In this document: positions 36,623 through 44,021 of the stretch, one piece after another
Numbering within the stretch: position 1 is the first letter of the stretch
Layout: every line of letters starts with the position of its first letter
Source: Actinomadura nitritigenes
GTDB taxonomy: Bacteria; Actinomycetota; Actinomycetes; Streptosporangiales; Streptosporangiaceae
DNA: 64,000 nt
Direction: 5' to 3'
Assembly: GCF_017573545.1 (NCBI RefSeq)
Contig: NZ_JAGEOK010000006.1
Span: 308,838-372,837, forward strand
Program-made: the position numbers and the translations under genes
Notes under the pieces: generated by a model
What the model saw: only the letters and a program-made list of their open reading frames with translations
What the model was told of the DNA's origin: nothing
Databases searched by the model: none

Positions 36623-37645
36623 TCAGGCGGACTCGCGGACCACCAGTTCGGGGCGGAGGACGACCTGGCGGTGCTGATGCGACCGGCCCTCCCGGTTCTC
36701 CGCCATGGCGAGCTCCGCGGCCTCCCAGCCGAGTGCCCGCCGCGGCTGCTTGACCGTGGTCAGCGGCACGGCGGCGCTGGCGGCCAGCTCGATGTCGTCG
36801 TAGCCGACCACCGCGATGTCGTCCGGGACGTGCGCGCCGAGCCGGGTCAGCTCGTTGATCAGGCCGATGGCCAGCAGGTCGTTGGCGCAGAACACGCCGT
36901 CCGGCCGCGGCGACATCTCCAGGAGGAGCCGTGCCGCCAGCCGGCCCTCGGTGGGGCTCAGCGCGCCCTGGACGAGCACGGGCGGTTTCCCGCGGCCCGC
37001 CTCGACGAGCGTGCGGGCGGCGCCGTCGCGGCGCTCGACGCAGGGCTGCGGTTCCGGGGCGCCCGTGACGAAGACGATCCGCTCGCGGCCGATGCCGAGC
37101 AGGTGCGCGGCGGCCAGCTCCCCGCCGGCGACGTGGTCGACGTGGACCGCGCACGCGTCGCTGACGTCCCGGTCCATCAGCACGACGCTCAGCCCGGCGG
37201 CGCGCAGCCGCCGGATGCGCGACTTGCCCAGCCCGACCGGGACGATCAGGGCGCCCGCGGCGTGCTGCTCCTCCAGCAGTTCCAGCGAGCGCGCCTCCTT
37301 CGCGGCGGAGTGGTCGCTGGACAGCCAGAGGGCGTCGTGGCCCGACGCGTTCAGCGCCTCCTCGGCGCCGCGCACGACGTCGGCCGCGTACGGGTTGGTG
37401 AGGTCCTCGACGACGACGCCGAACGCGCGGCGCGGCTCGTCGCCGAACTCGCCGGCGGTGCGGTCGGGGCCCGTCCGGAGCCGTCGCGCGGACTCGTTGC
37501 GGACGAATCCGAGCTCCTCGATCGCGGCGCGCACACGGTCACGGGTAGCTTCGGCCACGAGATCTGGCCGGTTTAGGACATTCGAAACGGTCCCAACTGA
37601 GACCCCGGCACGCCGCGCGACCTCGCGAATACTGGTCTGTGGCAC
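36623..37645 (-). CDS. LacI-family transcriptional regulator
   Basis: This 340-residue protein has a typical LacI headpiece (TSIREVARRAGVSVGTVSNVLNRPDLV), a hinge helix with ARRLRTG, and a periplasmic-binding-protein-like effector domain (GVVVEDLTNPYAADVVRGAE, VVLMDRDV, PDDIAVVGYDDIELA). Family members usually control sugar-use genes, yet none is adjacent; a P450 follows. An inverted repeat CCCAG-GTAG-CTGGG (37676-37689) lies 31 bp upstream of the start and could be its own operator. Confidence 0.92.
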   Translation of the reverse strand: MPQTSIREVARRAGVSVGTVSNVLNRPDLVAEATRDRVRAAIEELGFVRNESARRLRTGPDRTAGEFGDEPRRAFGVVVEDLTNPYAADVVRGAEEALNASGHDALWLSSDHSAAKEARSLELLEEQHAAGALIVPVGLGKSRIRRLRAAGLSVVLMDRDVSDACAVHVDHVAGGELAAAHLLGIGRERIVFVTGAPEPQPCVERRDGAARTLVEAGRGKPPVLVQGALSPTEGRLAARLLLEMSPRPDGVFCANDLLAIGLINELTRLGAHVPDDIAVVGYDDIELAASAAVPLTTVKQPRRALGWEAAELAMAENREGRSHQHRQVVLRPELVVRESA

Positions 37646-38137
37646 GTCGCTCCTCGTCCGCCCCGGTGGTGTTTTCCCAGGTAGCTGGGCTTTCCCATGT
37701 CAATCCCCGAAAACCCGGTCACTCATTGCGACCAATCGGGCACAGACAGCATGTAATCAGCGCTTGACGGGCCGGATCCGGCCGCCTAGCGTTCCGAGCC
37801 GAAGCGTAGCTTGAAACGATTCACGATCTTCGTCCGCGGCGAGATCCGGTGAGTCCAACGAGGAAGGAGCGGGTTCGGAGCCGACGACCCAGACCCGACC
37901 CTGACACGTGGCCAACGAGTGAATCGTCACCCGGAGTTCCCCCGCACGACCCCGCAATCGGCCCATCGGCCACCTCCGGCCAAGCTCGCGAGACGGAAAA
38001 GGAACCCAACCCGATGATCTAAGTCCGGAAGGCTCCGGACCCGGCAACCCAACGCATGCAGTTCGAGGCCCAACCCGTGCCTGTGCAGCGGACGGCTGCA
38101 TCCCCGCGGTCATCAACCACGGACGAGGGAGGACGGA
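37646..38137 (+). promoter_or_regulatory. 492-bp lacI/HTH intergenic region with long leader
   Basis: A promoter TTGACG (37764-37769)-17 bp-TAGCGT (37787-37792) points at the HTH gene. Its spacer carries a perfect 14-bp palindrome GGCCGGATCCGGCC (37770-37783), well placed for repression. The implied leader of about 340 bases has no clear gene; the minus-strand frame 37757-38116 shows no protein features. GAGGGAGGACGGAG is a strong ribosome-binding site for 38138. Confidence 0.5.
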
Positions 38138-38350
38138 GTGGAAACAGCCACACTCGATTTCGGGCTGAGCGACGAGGAGATCAGGTTGCTCGCCCAGATC
38201 GCCAGCGGTGTCACCGCTGATGTGGCGGCACGCAAGCTGGAACTGAGCGCACGGACCTTGCGCCGCAGGTTGCGGAACATCTGCGACCGGCTGGAGGTCA
38301 ACACCCCTATCGAGGCCGTGGTGTGGGCGGCCAGAAGGCAGCTCATCTAG
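38138..38350 (+). CDS. LuxR-type HTH-only small regulator
   Basis: This 70-residue protein is essentially one LuxR/NarL helix-turn-helix: LSDEEIRLLAQIASGVTADVAARKLELSARTLRRRLRNICDRL. It has no receiver or ligand domain. Actinomycetes carry several orphan proteins of this size, some linked to development. The GTG start has an excellent ribosome-binding site. The long leader and palindrome-bearing promoter upstream suggest that it is itself tightly regulated. Targets are unknown. Confidence 0.82.
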   Translation: METATLDFGLSDEEIRLLAQIASGVTADVAARKLELSARTLRRRLRNICDRLEVNTPIEAVVWAARRQLI

Positions 38351-38361
38351 CTCGACCCGAC

Positions 38362-38388
38362 GACGCCCGTCAGGGGACGGCGGGCGTC
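38362..38388 (+). terminator. hairpin after HTH gene
   Basis: Stem GACGCCCG/CGGGCGTC (38362-38369, 38381-38388) lies 12 bases past the stop. The rest of the 402-bp gap to 38753 shows no gene; its open frames have only composition bias. Confidence 0.55.
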
Positions 38389-38752
38389 ATCACCCGGAAA
38401 CCAGCCCGACCGGAAGCACGTCCAGCGATCCGAACTCGTCCGACCCCGCAGCGGCGGCGCCCCACGCCCGGCAGGTAGGTCCCTGCAAGAGCGCAGCGCC
38501 GCCGCGGACGTAGTTCACGTCGCCCTGCCCCGTCCGTCTGGTGCGGCCCGTCCGGGCCGTCTATCCGGTGCCGGCTGCCTGGTGTCTGTGCGCCGGCGCC
38601 TGCCTACTGCCGCGCGCTCCGCGGCCATCGATCCTGTTGCCGGCGCGTTCCTGCGGCGCCGGTTCCGCGCGCCCCGGGCAAACGGCGAGCGCGCCGACGA
38701 AAGCCGCAGGAAGCCTCCGGAGACCACGGGAAGCCGCGGGGAAGCCGAACGG

Positions 38753-39730
38753 CTAGGCGACGCGGACCACGCCGGCGATCGGCCGGCCGGCCAGGGACGC
38801 GATGCGGACGACGTCGCCGGTGTGCGGCGCGTGGATCATCTTGCCGCCGCCCACGTACATCCCCATGTGGTGCAGGTCGGAGTAGAAGAAGATCAGGTCG
38901 CCCGGCTGCATCTGGCTCTCCGAGACGTGGGTCCCGGCGTTCCACTGGCTGCCGGTGTAGTGCGGCAGGTTGATGCCGACCTGCTTGTAGGCCCACATCG
39001 TCAGCCCCGAGCAGTCGAACGTGCTCGGCCCCGAGGCGCCCCACACGTACGGGCTGCCGAGCTTGCTCATCGCGTACCGCAGCGCCTGCGCGGCCTTGCC
39101 CTCGCCGATGACGGGCAGCTTCGCCAGCAGGGACGGGTCCTTCTTGACGGCCTTGCCGCGGACCTTCTCGTAGGCGGAGGTGACCTTCTTCTTCTGCGCG
39201 GTGAGCTCCGCCTTCAGCTGCGTGACCTGCTGGGCGCGCTCCTCGGCGGACTTGCGCGCGCGCTGGGCGGACTGCATCGCCTGCATGAGGCCGAGGACCT
39301 GCGTGCTGTCCTGGGTGGCGAAGTAGTTGAGGGTGGCGGCGCGGTCGAGGACGACCTGCGGGTCCTGGGCGGAGATGAACGAGACCGTGGGGTCGGTGCC
39401 GCCCTGCATGTAGCTCGTCGCCGCCAGGCTGCCGACCTTCTCGCGCAGGCCCTCCAGCGACTTCTGCTGGCGCTCGGCGTTGCCGGCGGCGACCTTGGCC
39501 GCCTGCTGTGACTGCTGCAGCTTCACCTTGAGGCCGTTGTACTGCTCGGTGAGCTTCTCGAGCTGGTCCGCCAGCTTGAACGCCTGGTCCTTGAGCTCCT
39601 TGGCCGACGGGTCGGGGTCGGCGTGCGCCGTCGAGAGCGAATGCGGGACCACCACGTGGGGCGTGATGGAAAGGGCGACGAGCGCACCGGCGATCGTGAG
39701 CGCCCGGACACGGAAACGAGCCGTCCGCAC
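38753..39730 (-). CDS. NlpC/P60 cell-wall endopeptidase with coiled-coil N-terminus
   Basis: This 325-residue exported protein starts with a signal peptide (about residues 1-36). A long coiled coil (about 40-105 and 150-200) in the style of RipA/PcsB follows, then a C-terminal NlpC/P60 domain: GSPYVWGASGPSTFDCSGL with the catalytic Cys, HHMGMYVGGG with the catalytic His, and IHAP. It would cut peptidoglycan stem peptides, probably held inactive by the coiled coil. The GTG start has GAGGAGAGGAG upstream, directly after a c-di-AMP riboswitch. Confidence 0.93.
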   Translation of the reverse strand: MRTARFRVRALTIAGALVALSITPHVVVPHSLSTAHADPDPSAKELKDQAFKLADQLEKLTEQYNGLKVKLQQSQQAAKVAAGNAERQQKSLEGLREKVGSLAATSYMQGGTDPTVSFISAQDPQVVLDRAATLNYFATQDSTQVLGLMQAMQSAQRARKSAEERAQQVTQLKAELTAQKKKVTSAYEKVRGKAVKKDPSLLAKLPVIGEGKAAQALRYAMSKLGSPYVWGASGPSTFDCSGLTMWAYKQVGINLPHYTGSQWNAGTHVSESQMQPGDLIFFYSDLHHMGMYVGGGKMIHAPHTGDVVRIASLAGRPIAGVVRVA

Positions 39731-39745
39731 AGAAACTCCTCTCCT

Positions 39746-39915
39746 CGTCCGCCTACCGAGTTAGCTGACGGGTTCGGGCCGGAGCAGCCCGTCCGCTGGG
39801 CGCGCGCATCCTCCGCGCGCCTGCGGATTCACCCCAGACGGCATCGGCTCAGGGTGCTCCCCCGAACGCTCCGAAAGTGGGTCCCCGGCTCCTCGGGGCG
39901 CTGGTTGCGGCCCGT
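39746..39915 (-). promoter_or_regulatory. c-di-AMP riboswitch (ydaO-yuaA class) upstream of nlpC/P60
   Basis: Read on the minus strand, the leader contains the class's conserved segments in order: CGGGGACCCAC (39877-39887), GGGGTGAATCC (39825-39835), CCGAACCCGTCAGCTAAC (39760-39777) and GTAGGCGG (39750-39757). These match my memory of the ydaO-yuaA consensus. The element ends right before the ribosome-binding site. The class turns expression off when c-di-AMP binds and often controls wall hydrolases in actinobacteria. The c-di-AMP synthase DisA is encoded at 52.7-53.8 kb. Confidence 0.88.
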
Positions 39916-40086
39916 GGACTCGGCGGTACGGCCTCCGCCTCGCGGAAGGCCGACGTCAGAGCGGGACACTAACGGAACCGCCATTGGATGCCAACCAGAA
40001 CCTGCGAATTCGCAGGTCGTGGCGGACGGTACGGGGGGTAAGCGGCGGTTGCGGACGGCGCCGGCCCGGCCTGCCGCGCCGCCGGC

Positions 40087-40174
40087 GGAGCAGCGCCGGA
40101 CCAGCCCCGGAGCAGCGCCGGACCAGCCCGGAATCGGCCCCGGACCGGCCCGGAACCGACCCCGGACCGGCGTC
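40087..40174. repeat. 22-bp tandem repeat, about four copies
   Basis: Units start at 40087, 40109, 40131 and 40153. The first two differ only in the last base; the others diverge but keep the GGACC..CC core at the same offset. The repeat lies in the divergent gap between the riboswitch-controlled nlpC/P60 gene and the argA-like gene. Confidence 0.7.
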
Positions 40175-40228
40175 GGGTGAACGCCGGTGGCGGGGAAGGC
40201 GCGGCGAGTTCGGTAATCTCGCCTGTTT

Positions 40229-40759
40229 GTGGAAGTCGTGATCAGGCGTGCGCGCACCGCCGACGTTCAGGGGATCCGCAGGCTGGTCGATCTGTACGCC
40301 GGATCGGGGCGTCGCCTGCTCAAGAAATCGACGGTGAAGCTCTATGAGGACGTCCAGGAGTTCTGGGTCGCCGAGGACGTCCAGGGCGCCGGGCCGGGGG
40401 AGTCGGGGCCCATCGTGGCCTGCGGCGCGCTGCACGTGATGTGGGAGGACCTGGCGGAGGTCCGCTCGGTCGCGGTCGACAAGGGTTACGGGGGCCGCGG
40501 GCTCGGGCACCGCATCGTCGCGAGGCTCCTGCAGACCGCGCGGGAACTCGGCGTCCGGCGGGTCTTCTGTCTTACCTTCGAAGTGGAGTTCTTCGCACGT
40601 CACGGTTTTCAGCAGATTCTCGGTACTCCGGTGGCGCCCGAGGTGTACGAGGAACTCCTCCGCTCCTACGACGAAGGCGTGGCAGAGTTCTTGGACCTCG
40701 ACAGGGTCAAGCCCAATACGTTGGGCAACACACGGATGTTGCTTCGCCTGGAGGACTGA
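40229..40759 (+). CDS. argA: amino-acid N-acetyltransferase (ArgA-like GNAT)
   Basis: This 176-residue single-domain GNAT protein matches the short actinobacterial N-acetylglutamate synthases: IRRARTADVQGIRRLVDLYA, the acetyl-CoA loop VDKGYGGRGLGHRIV and a C-terminal VFCLTFEVEFFARHGF. It would make N-acetylglutamate for arginine synthesis, though no other arg gene is near. TAATCT (40214-40219) lies 9 bases before GTG 40229, so a leaderless or near-leaderless mRNA is possible; GTG 40238 is an alternative start. Confidence 0.85.
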   Translation: MEVVIRRARTADVQGIRRLVDLYAGSGRRLLKKSTVKLYEDVQEFWVAEDVQGAGPGESGPIVACGALHVMWEDLAEVRSVAVDKGYGGRGLGHRIVARLLQTARELGVRRVFCLTFEVEFFARHGFQQILGTPVAPEVYEELLRSYDEGVAEFLDLDRVKPNTLGNTRMLLRLED

Positions 40760-40765
40760 CCCCAC

Positions 40766-41623
40766 ATGAGCGATTCCCCCAACCGCGGCCGGCCCTACGG
40801 GCCGCCGCAGGGGCCGGGCTCGTACGGCCCGCCGCCCCCCTACCAGGGTCCCCCGCAATGGCAGCAGCCCGAGCGGCAAGGCCAGGCCCAGCCGCCCGCA
40901 CAGCAGTGGCAGCCACAACAGCCACAACAGCAGCAATGGCAACAGCAGCCGTCGCAACAGCAGTGGCAAGAACCGCAGCAGGACCAGTGGGGGCAGCCCT
41001 CGCACGAGTCCTATGAGGGGTCCTACGACCAGTACGGCGGTTCCTCGGGCGGCGACATGCCGCTGGCGCCGATCCTGCGGCGCGCAGGGGCCCGCCTCAT
41101 CGACAACACGCTCGTGGCGGCCTTCGGCTTCGCGCTCGTCCTCCCCGTCACGGTCGGCGCGTTCGGGCTGGGCAAGCCCGGGAGCAAGACGGAGGACGAC
41201 GGCGGCATCTGGAACTGGCCCATCATCTTCACGCTGTTCGCCGTCCTGTCCGTACTGCCGTTCATCTACGAGGCCGTACAACTGTCCATGTGGGGCCGGA
41301 CGTTCGGCAAGCGCTTCATGGGCATCGGCGTCGTCCAGGCCCGCCCGGCCGGGAACCAGCTGACGACGACCCAGGCCGTATGGCGGGCCGCCATCACCCA
41401 CGTGGGCTACCAGATCGGCGTCTTCTTCTTCCTCGTGCTCGCCGTGATGGTGTGGCAGTACTTCGCCTACGGGATGCTGCTGGTCTGGGCGGGTGCGCTC
41501 ATGGCGTACCTGTGGGCCATCTGGGACCAGCCCCTCCACCAGGCCCTCCACGACCGCTTCGCCGGCACCCTCGTCATCGACGAGCGCGCGGGGTACGGCG
41601 AGTACGCCGAGTACGCGGAGTAG
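40766..41623 (+). CDS. RDD-family membrane protein
   Basis: This 285-residue protein begins with about 95 residues dominated by Gln, Pro, Gly and Trp (QQWQ-type repeats). An RDD domain follows: RRAGARLIDNTLVA with the namesake R-D pair, YEAVQLSMWGRTFGKRFMGI, and three to four membrane helices. RDD proteins are small transporters or channels of poorly known substrate; some act as Na+/H+ antiporters. It follows argA by 6 bp and precedes a second RDD gene by 7 bp. Confidence 0.87.
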   Translation: MSDSPNRGRPYGPPQGPGSYGPPPPYQGPPQWQQPERQGQAQPPAQQWQPQQPQQQQWQQQPSQQQWQEPQQDQWGQPSHESYEGSYDQYGGSSGGDMPLAPILRRAGARLIDNTLVAAFGFALVLPVTVGAFGLGKPGSKTEDDGGIWNWPIIFTLFAVLSVLPFIYEAVQLSMWGRTFGKRFMGIGVVQARPAGNQLTTTQAVWRAAITHVGYQIGVFFFLVLAVMVWQYFAYGMLLVWAGALMAYLWAIWDQPLHQALHDRFAGTLVIDERAGYGEYAEYAE

Positions 41624-41630
41624 GGCCGCG

Positions 41631-42383
41631 ATGGCGACTCCGCGAACGCCCGCGCAGGGGTCGGACGAGCCGTCCGGGACCGGGAACGCCCTCCCGGACG
41701 GCGAACCTCCGCTGTACGAGCCTCCGCTGTATGAGCCTCCGCTGTACGGCCACCCCGCCGATGACGCGGCCGACGAGCCCGCCGATGACCTCGCCGACGG
41801 TCCCGCCGAGGGAGCCGCGGCAGAGGCCGAGGAGACCGGGGAGCCCGCGGAGGGCGCCGCCGGGGAGGAGTCGGCGCTCGCCGAACCCGGGCAGCGCCTG
41901 CTGGCGCGCATCGTCGACACCCTCGTGGTCGGCCTGCCCGTCATCATGGTCGTGAAGGAGTTCGTGTCCGGCCACGAGCTGGACGTCGTCGCCCCGCCCG
42001 CCGTGGCGGGCTGCATGCTGCTGTACGAGGCCGTGCAACTCGCCCTGTGGGGCCAGACCCTCGGCAAGCGCTTCGCGGGGATCCAGGTCGTCCCGGATCC
42101 GTCCGTCCCTGAGGGCGGCCTCAGGGACGCGGAACGGGCCGCAGCCCCTGAGACCCGCGGCGGCGAGCCCGAGGGCGGGTACGGCCGTCCGAGCGTCCTG
42201 CGGGCCGTGCTGCGGGCCGCGGTGTACTCCGTGCCGATCGCCCTGCGGCCCGTCCACATTCTCGGTCTTCTGGCGAGCCTGTTCTGGGTGGCGAACGCCG
42301 GGTTCATATACGAGGGGACCCACCGCCGGGCCGTCCATGACAGGCTCGCCGGCACTCTGGTCGTAAAACGCCGCAGGCCCTGA
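41631..42383 (+). CDS. second RDD-family membrane protein
   Basis: This 250-residue paralogue-like neighbour has an acidic, repetitive N-terminus of about 80 residues, including EPPLY three times in a row (15-bp DNA repeat, 41703-41747). An RDD domain follows: GQRLLARIVDTLVVG, YEAVQLALWGQTLGKRFAGI and a last membrane segment before AVHDRLAGTLVVKRRRP. The acidic tail contrasts with the Gln/Pro-rich tail of the first RDD protein, so the two might interact. It is probably the last gene of the argA-RDD unit. Confidence 0.85.
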   Translation: MATPRTPAQGSDEPSGTGNALPDGEPPLYEPPLYEPPLYGHPADDAADEPADDLADGPAEGAAAEAEETGEPAEGAAGEESALAEPGQRLLARIVDTLVVGLPVIMVVKEFVSGHELDVVAPPAVAGCMLLYEAVQLALWGQTLGKRFAGIQVVPDPSVPEGGLRDAERAAAPETRGGEPEGGYGRPSVLRAVLRAAVYSVPIALRPVHILGLLASLFWVANAGFIYEGTHRRAVHDRLAGTLVVKRRRP

Positions 42384-43345
42384 TTCACCGGCGTTTGCGG
42401 CACTCTCGGAGTTCGCGGCCGCCGTCACGGGCGCGCCCGGCCGCGCCGCGCGCTGATCACGTTGAGCGCCCGCACAGGGCGCCGCGCGGCTTTGCCCGGG
42501 CCGGACGGGCCGCAGGACTTTGGGGAGATCCTCGCGCCGTTTCGGACACCGGACTTCGCCGGGCCAATGCCAGCTCGTTCCGGGCACGTTCAGGTTACGG
42601 GCGGGATTCCCGGAGGATGTGTCTCGTCCCGGAAGGCCCCTCCGGTTTGGATGTGCTTCCCGGCGCGCCCGGAGTCGGCGTTCATTGGGCCCGCCGCACT
42701 TAGTCGGGATGGGACGCCGTCTCGCACCGAGCGGGGCACCCAGGCTGATTCAGCCGCTTATCCCCCGATTTCGGGATGGACTGGTATCGACGGGGTTACG
42801 CTCCGCCGTCCCGCCGCCAGTTCCCGAGCGCCGGAAGGCAACAGATTTTCGCCCCGGCTTCGCGTCCCGTAATCCCTCCACATCCGCCGGTGGCGGGGCT
42901 GCGGTCCCGGTCGGGCGGGCCTCGAGCCGGTCTGGCGCGTATTCCGGGCGCCTGCTCCGGTTAGTGCCGTTACGGCAGGGCTAAACGTCGGCAAGCGGTA
43001 CGGGTGTGCCCACCCTGTTAAGGTCCCGGTGGAACCTTTTCCAGTCGAGGTCCCCCCGACGGAATGCCTCGGCACCCTGATACCTGGTCCAATGCGTCTT
43101 CGACGACCCAGGTCAGCGCCGTGCGCCGTGACGCCGGTCACCCTGAAATCCGCGCCCCCGGTCCGCCCCGGTAATTGAAGGGCGCACCATCCGCCCGGCC
43201 CGCGCCGCCCTCCGCGCACCGGTGGTCAAGCCGTTACCGGCCGCCAAGGGATGTTCATCCTCGACTTGAATTGTCATCCGCAGACTTCCCGGTATATCTT
43301 TGTCAACCGAATGCATAGTTTGCTCCAGCCGAAAGGTCTGTCCCC
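42384..43345 (+). promoter_or_regulatory. 962-bp region upstream of lsr2
   Basis: I find no supported gene; the frames are composition-driven. The last ~120 bp are A/T-rich for this genome and include a promoter-like TTGTCA (43271-43276)-18 bp-TATCTT (43295-43300), giving a leader of roughly 40 bases before lsr2. Lsr2 prefers A/T-rich DNA, so autoregulation here is plausible. The length of the gap is unusual in this compact window. Confidence 0.5.
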
Positions 43346-43669
43346 ATGGCACAGAAGGTTCAGGTGCTTCTCGTCGACGACCTCGACGGTGGCGAGGCGG
43401 ACGAGACCGTAGCGTTCTCGATCGACGGCGCCTCCTACGAGATCGACCTCAGCGGCGCCAACGCTAAGAAGCTGCGGGATTCTCTGCTGCCGTTCGTGGA
43501 GAAGTCCCGCAAGGCCGGCACGGTCAACAAGCGGCGCCGCCCGCGCGGCGCGTCCAGCCGCGAGCGCAGTGCCGAGATCCGCGCCTGGGCCAAGAACAAT
43601 GGCATCAAGGTCAACGAGCGCGGCAGGATCCCGGCCACCGTGATCGAGCAGTACGAGGCGGCGAACTGA
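43346..43669 (+). CDS. lsr2: nucleoid-associated protein Lsr2
   Basis: Lsr2 is the actinobacterial H-NS analogue. It bridges DNA and silences A/T-rich, often foreign, genes. The 107-residue protein has the N-terminal dimerisation domain ([28 protein letters not shown]) and the C-terminal DNA-binding domain with the AT-hook-like RGRIP preceded by [14 protein letters not shown]. Length and both domains are standard. It is upstream of clpC, the normal actinobacterial order, and is followed by a clear hairpin. Confidence 0.97.
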   Translation: MAQKVQVLLVDDLDGGEADETVAFSIDGASYEIDLSGANAKKLRDSLLPFVEKSRKAGTVNKRRRPRGASSRERSAEIRAWAKNNGIKVNERGRIPATVIEQYEAAN

Positions 43670-43689
43670 CCCGCCATCCCCGCGCAGGC

Positions 43690-43716
43690 GGCCCGTCTCC
43701 CTCCACGAGACGGGCC
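43690..43716 (+). terminator. terminator after lsr2
   Basis: A perfect 10-bp stem GGCCCGTCTC/GAGACGGGCC with a 7-base loop lies 20 bases past the lsr2 stop. Confidence 0.8.
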
Positions 43717-44021
43717 GTTCGCTTGTGGCGTAGCGTCCGCCCGGTTTCCCGTCCGCCCGGGCGAGGTACACCGGAACCTCGCCCCCATTCGGCGATCCTC
43801 GGACGTGACCCCGAACGACCTGCGGAAAGCCCCCGTTCGCTTGGGGCGTAGCGGGAACATGACGCACCGATGCGGTAGTTGGATGAGACTGAACAGCGCT
43901 TAGCTGGGGAACGTCTCCTGGTGGGAGTGCACCGGGCGGCCTCCTCGGGGCGGGCTAGCATGCGGAAGGACAGTTCCGGACGTTCCGGACTCTGCCCAAC
44001 CGCTCTGTGAGGAGCGACGAG
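43716..44021 (+). promoter_or_regulatory. clpC promoter region with two ClgR-like boxes
   Basis: Two copies of CGTTCGCTTGNGGCGTAGCG lie at 43716-43735 and 43834-43853, identical except for one base. The core CGCTTGTGGCG fits the ClgR-type operator (CGCY-N3-RGCG) known from clp genes of actinobacteria, with one or two departures. TAGCAT (43956-43961) is a candidate -10 giving a ~54-base leader. TGAGGAGCGACGAG precedes ATG 44022. Confidence 0.5.

Noticed and set aside
37757..38116. 119-residue minus-strand frame between lacI and the HTH gene
   Set aside because: No family signal or ribosome-binding site; lies opposite the likely leader of the HTH gene.
38582..39511. 309-residue plus-strand frame over the nlpC/P60 gene
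   Set aside because: Antisense shadow of a clearly recognised gene; the His/Gln/Val/Asp-rich composition is what the complement of actinomycete coding DNA gives.
42395..43219. Several overlapping open frames upstream of lsr2
   Set aside because: They exist on both strands with conflicting frames and show only composition bias, with no motif, signal peptide or plausible start.
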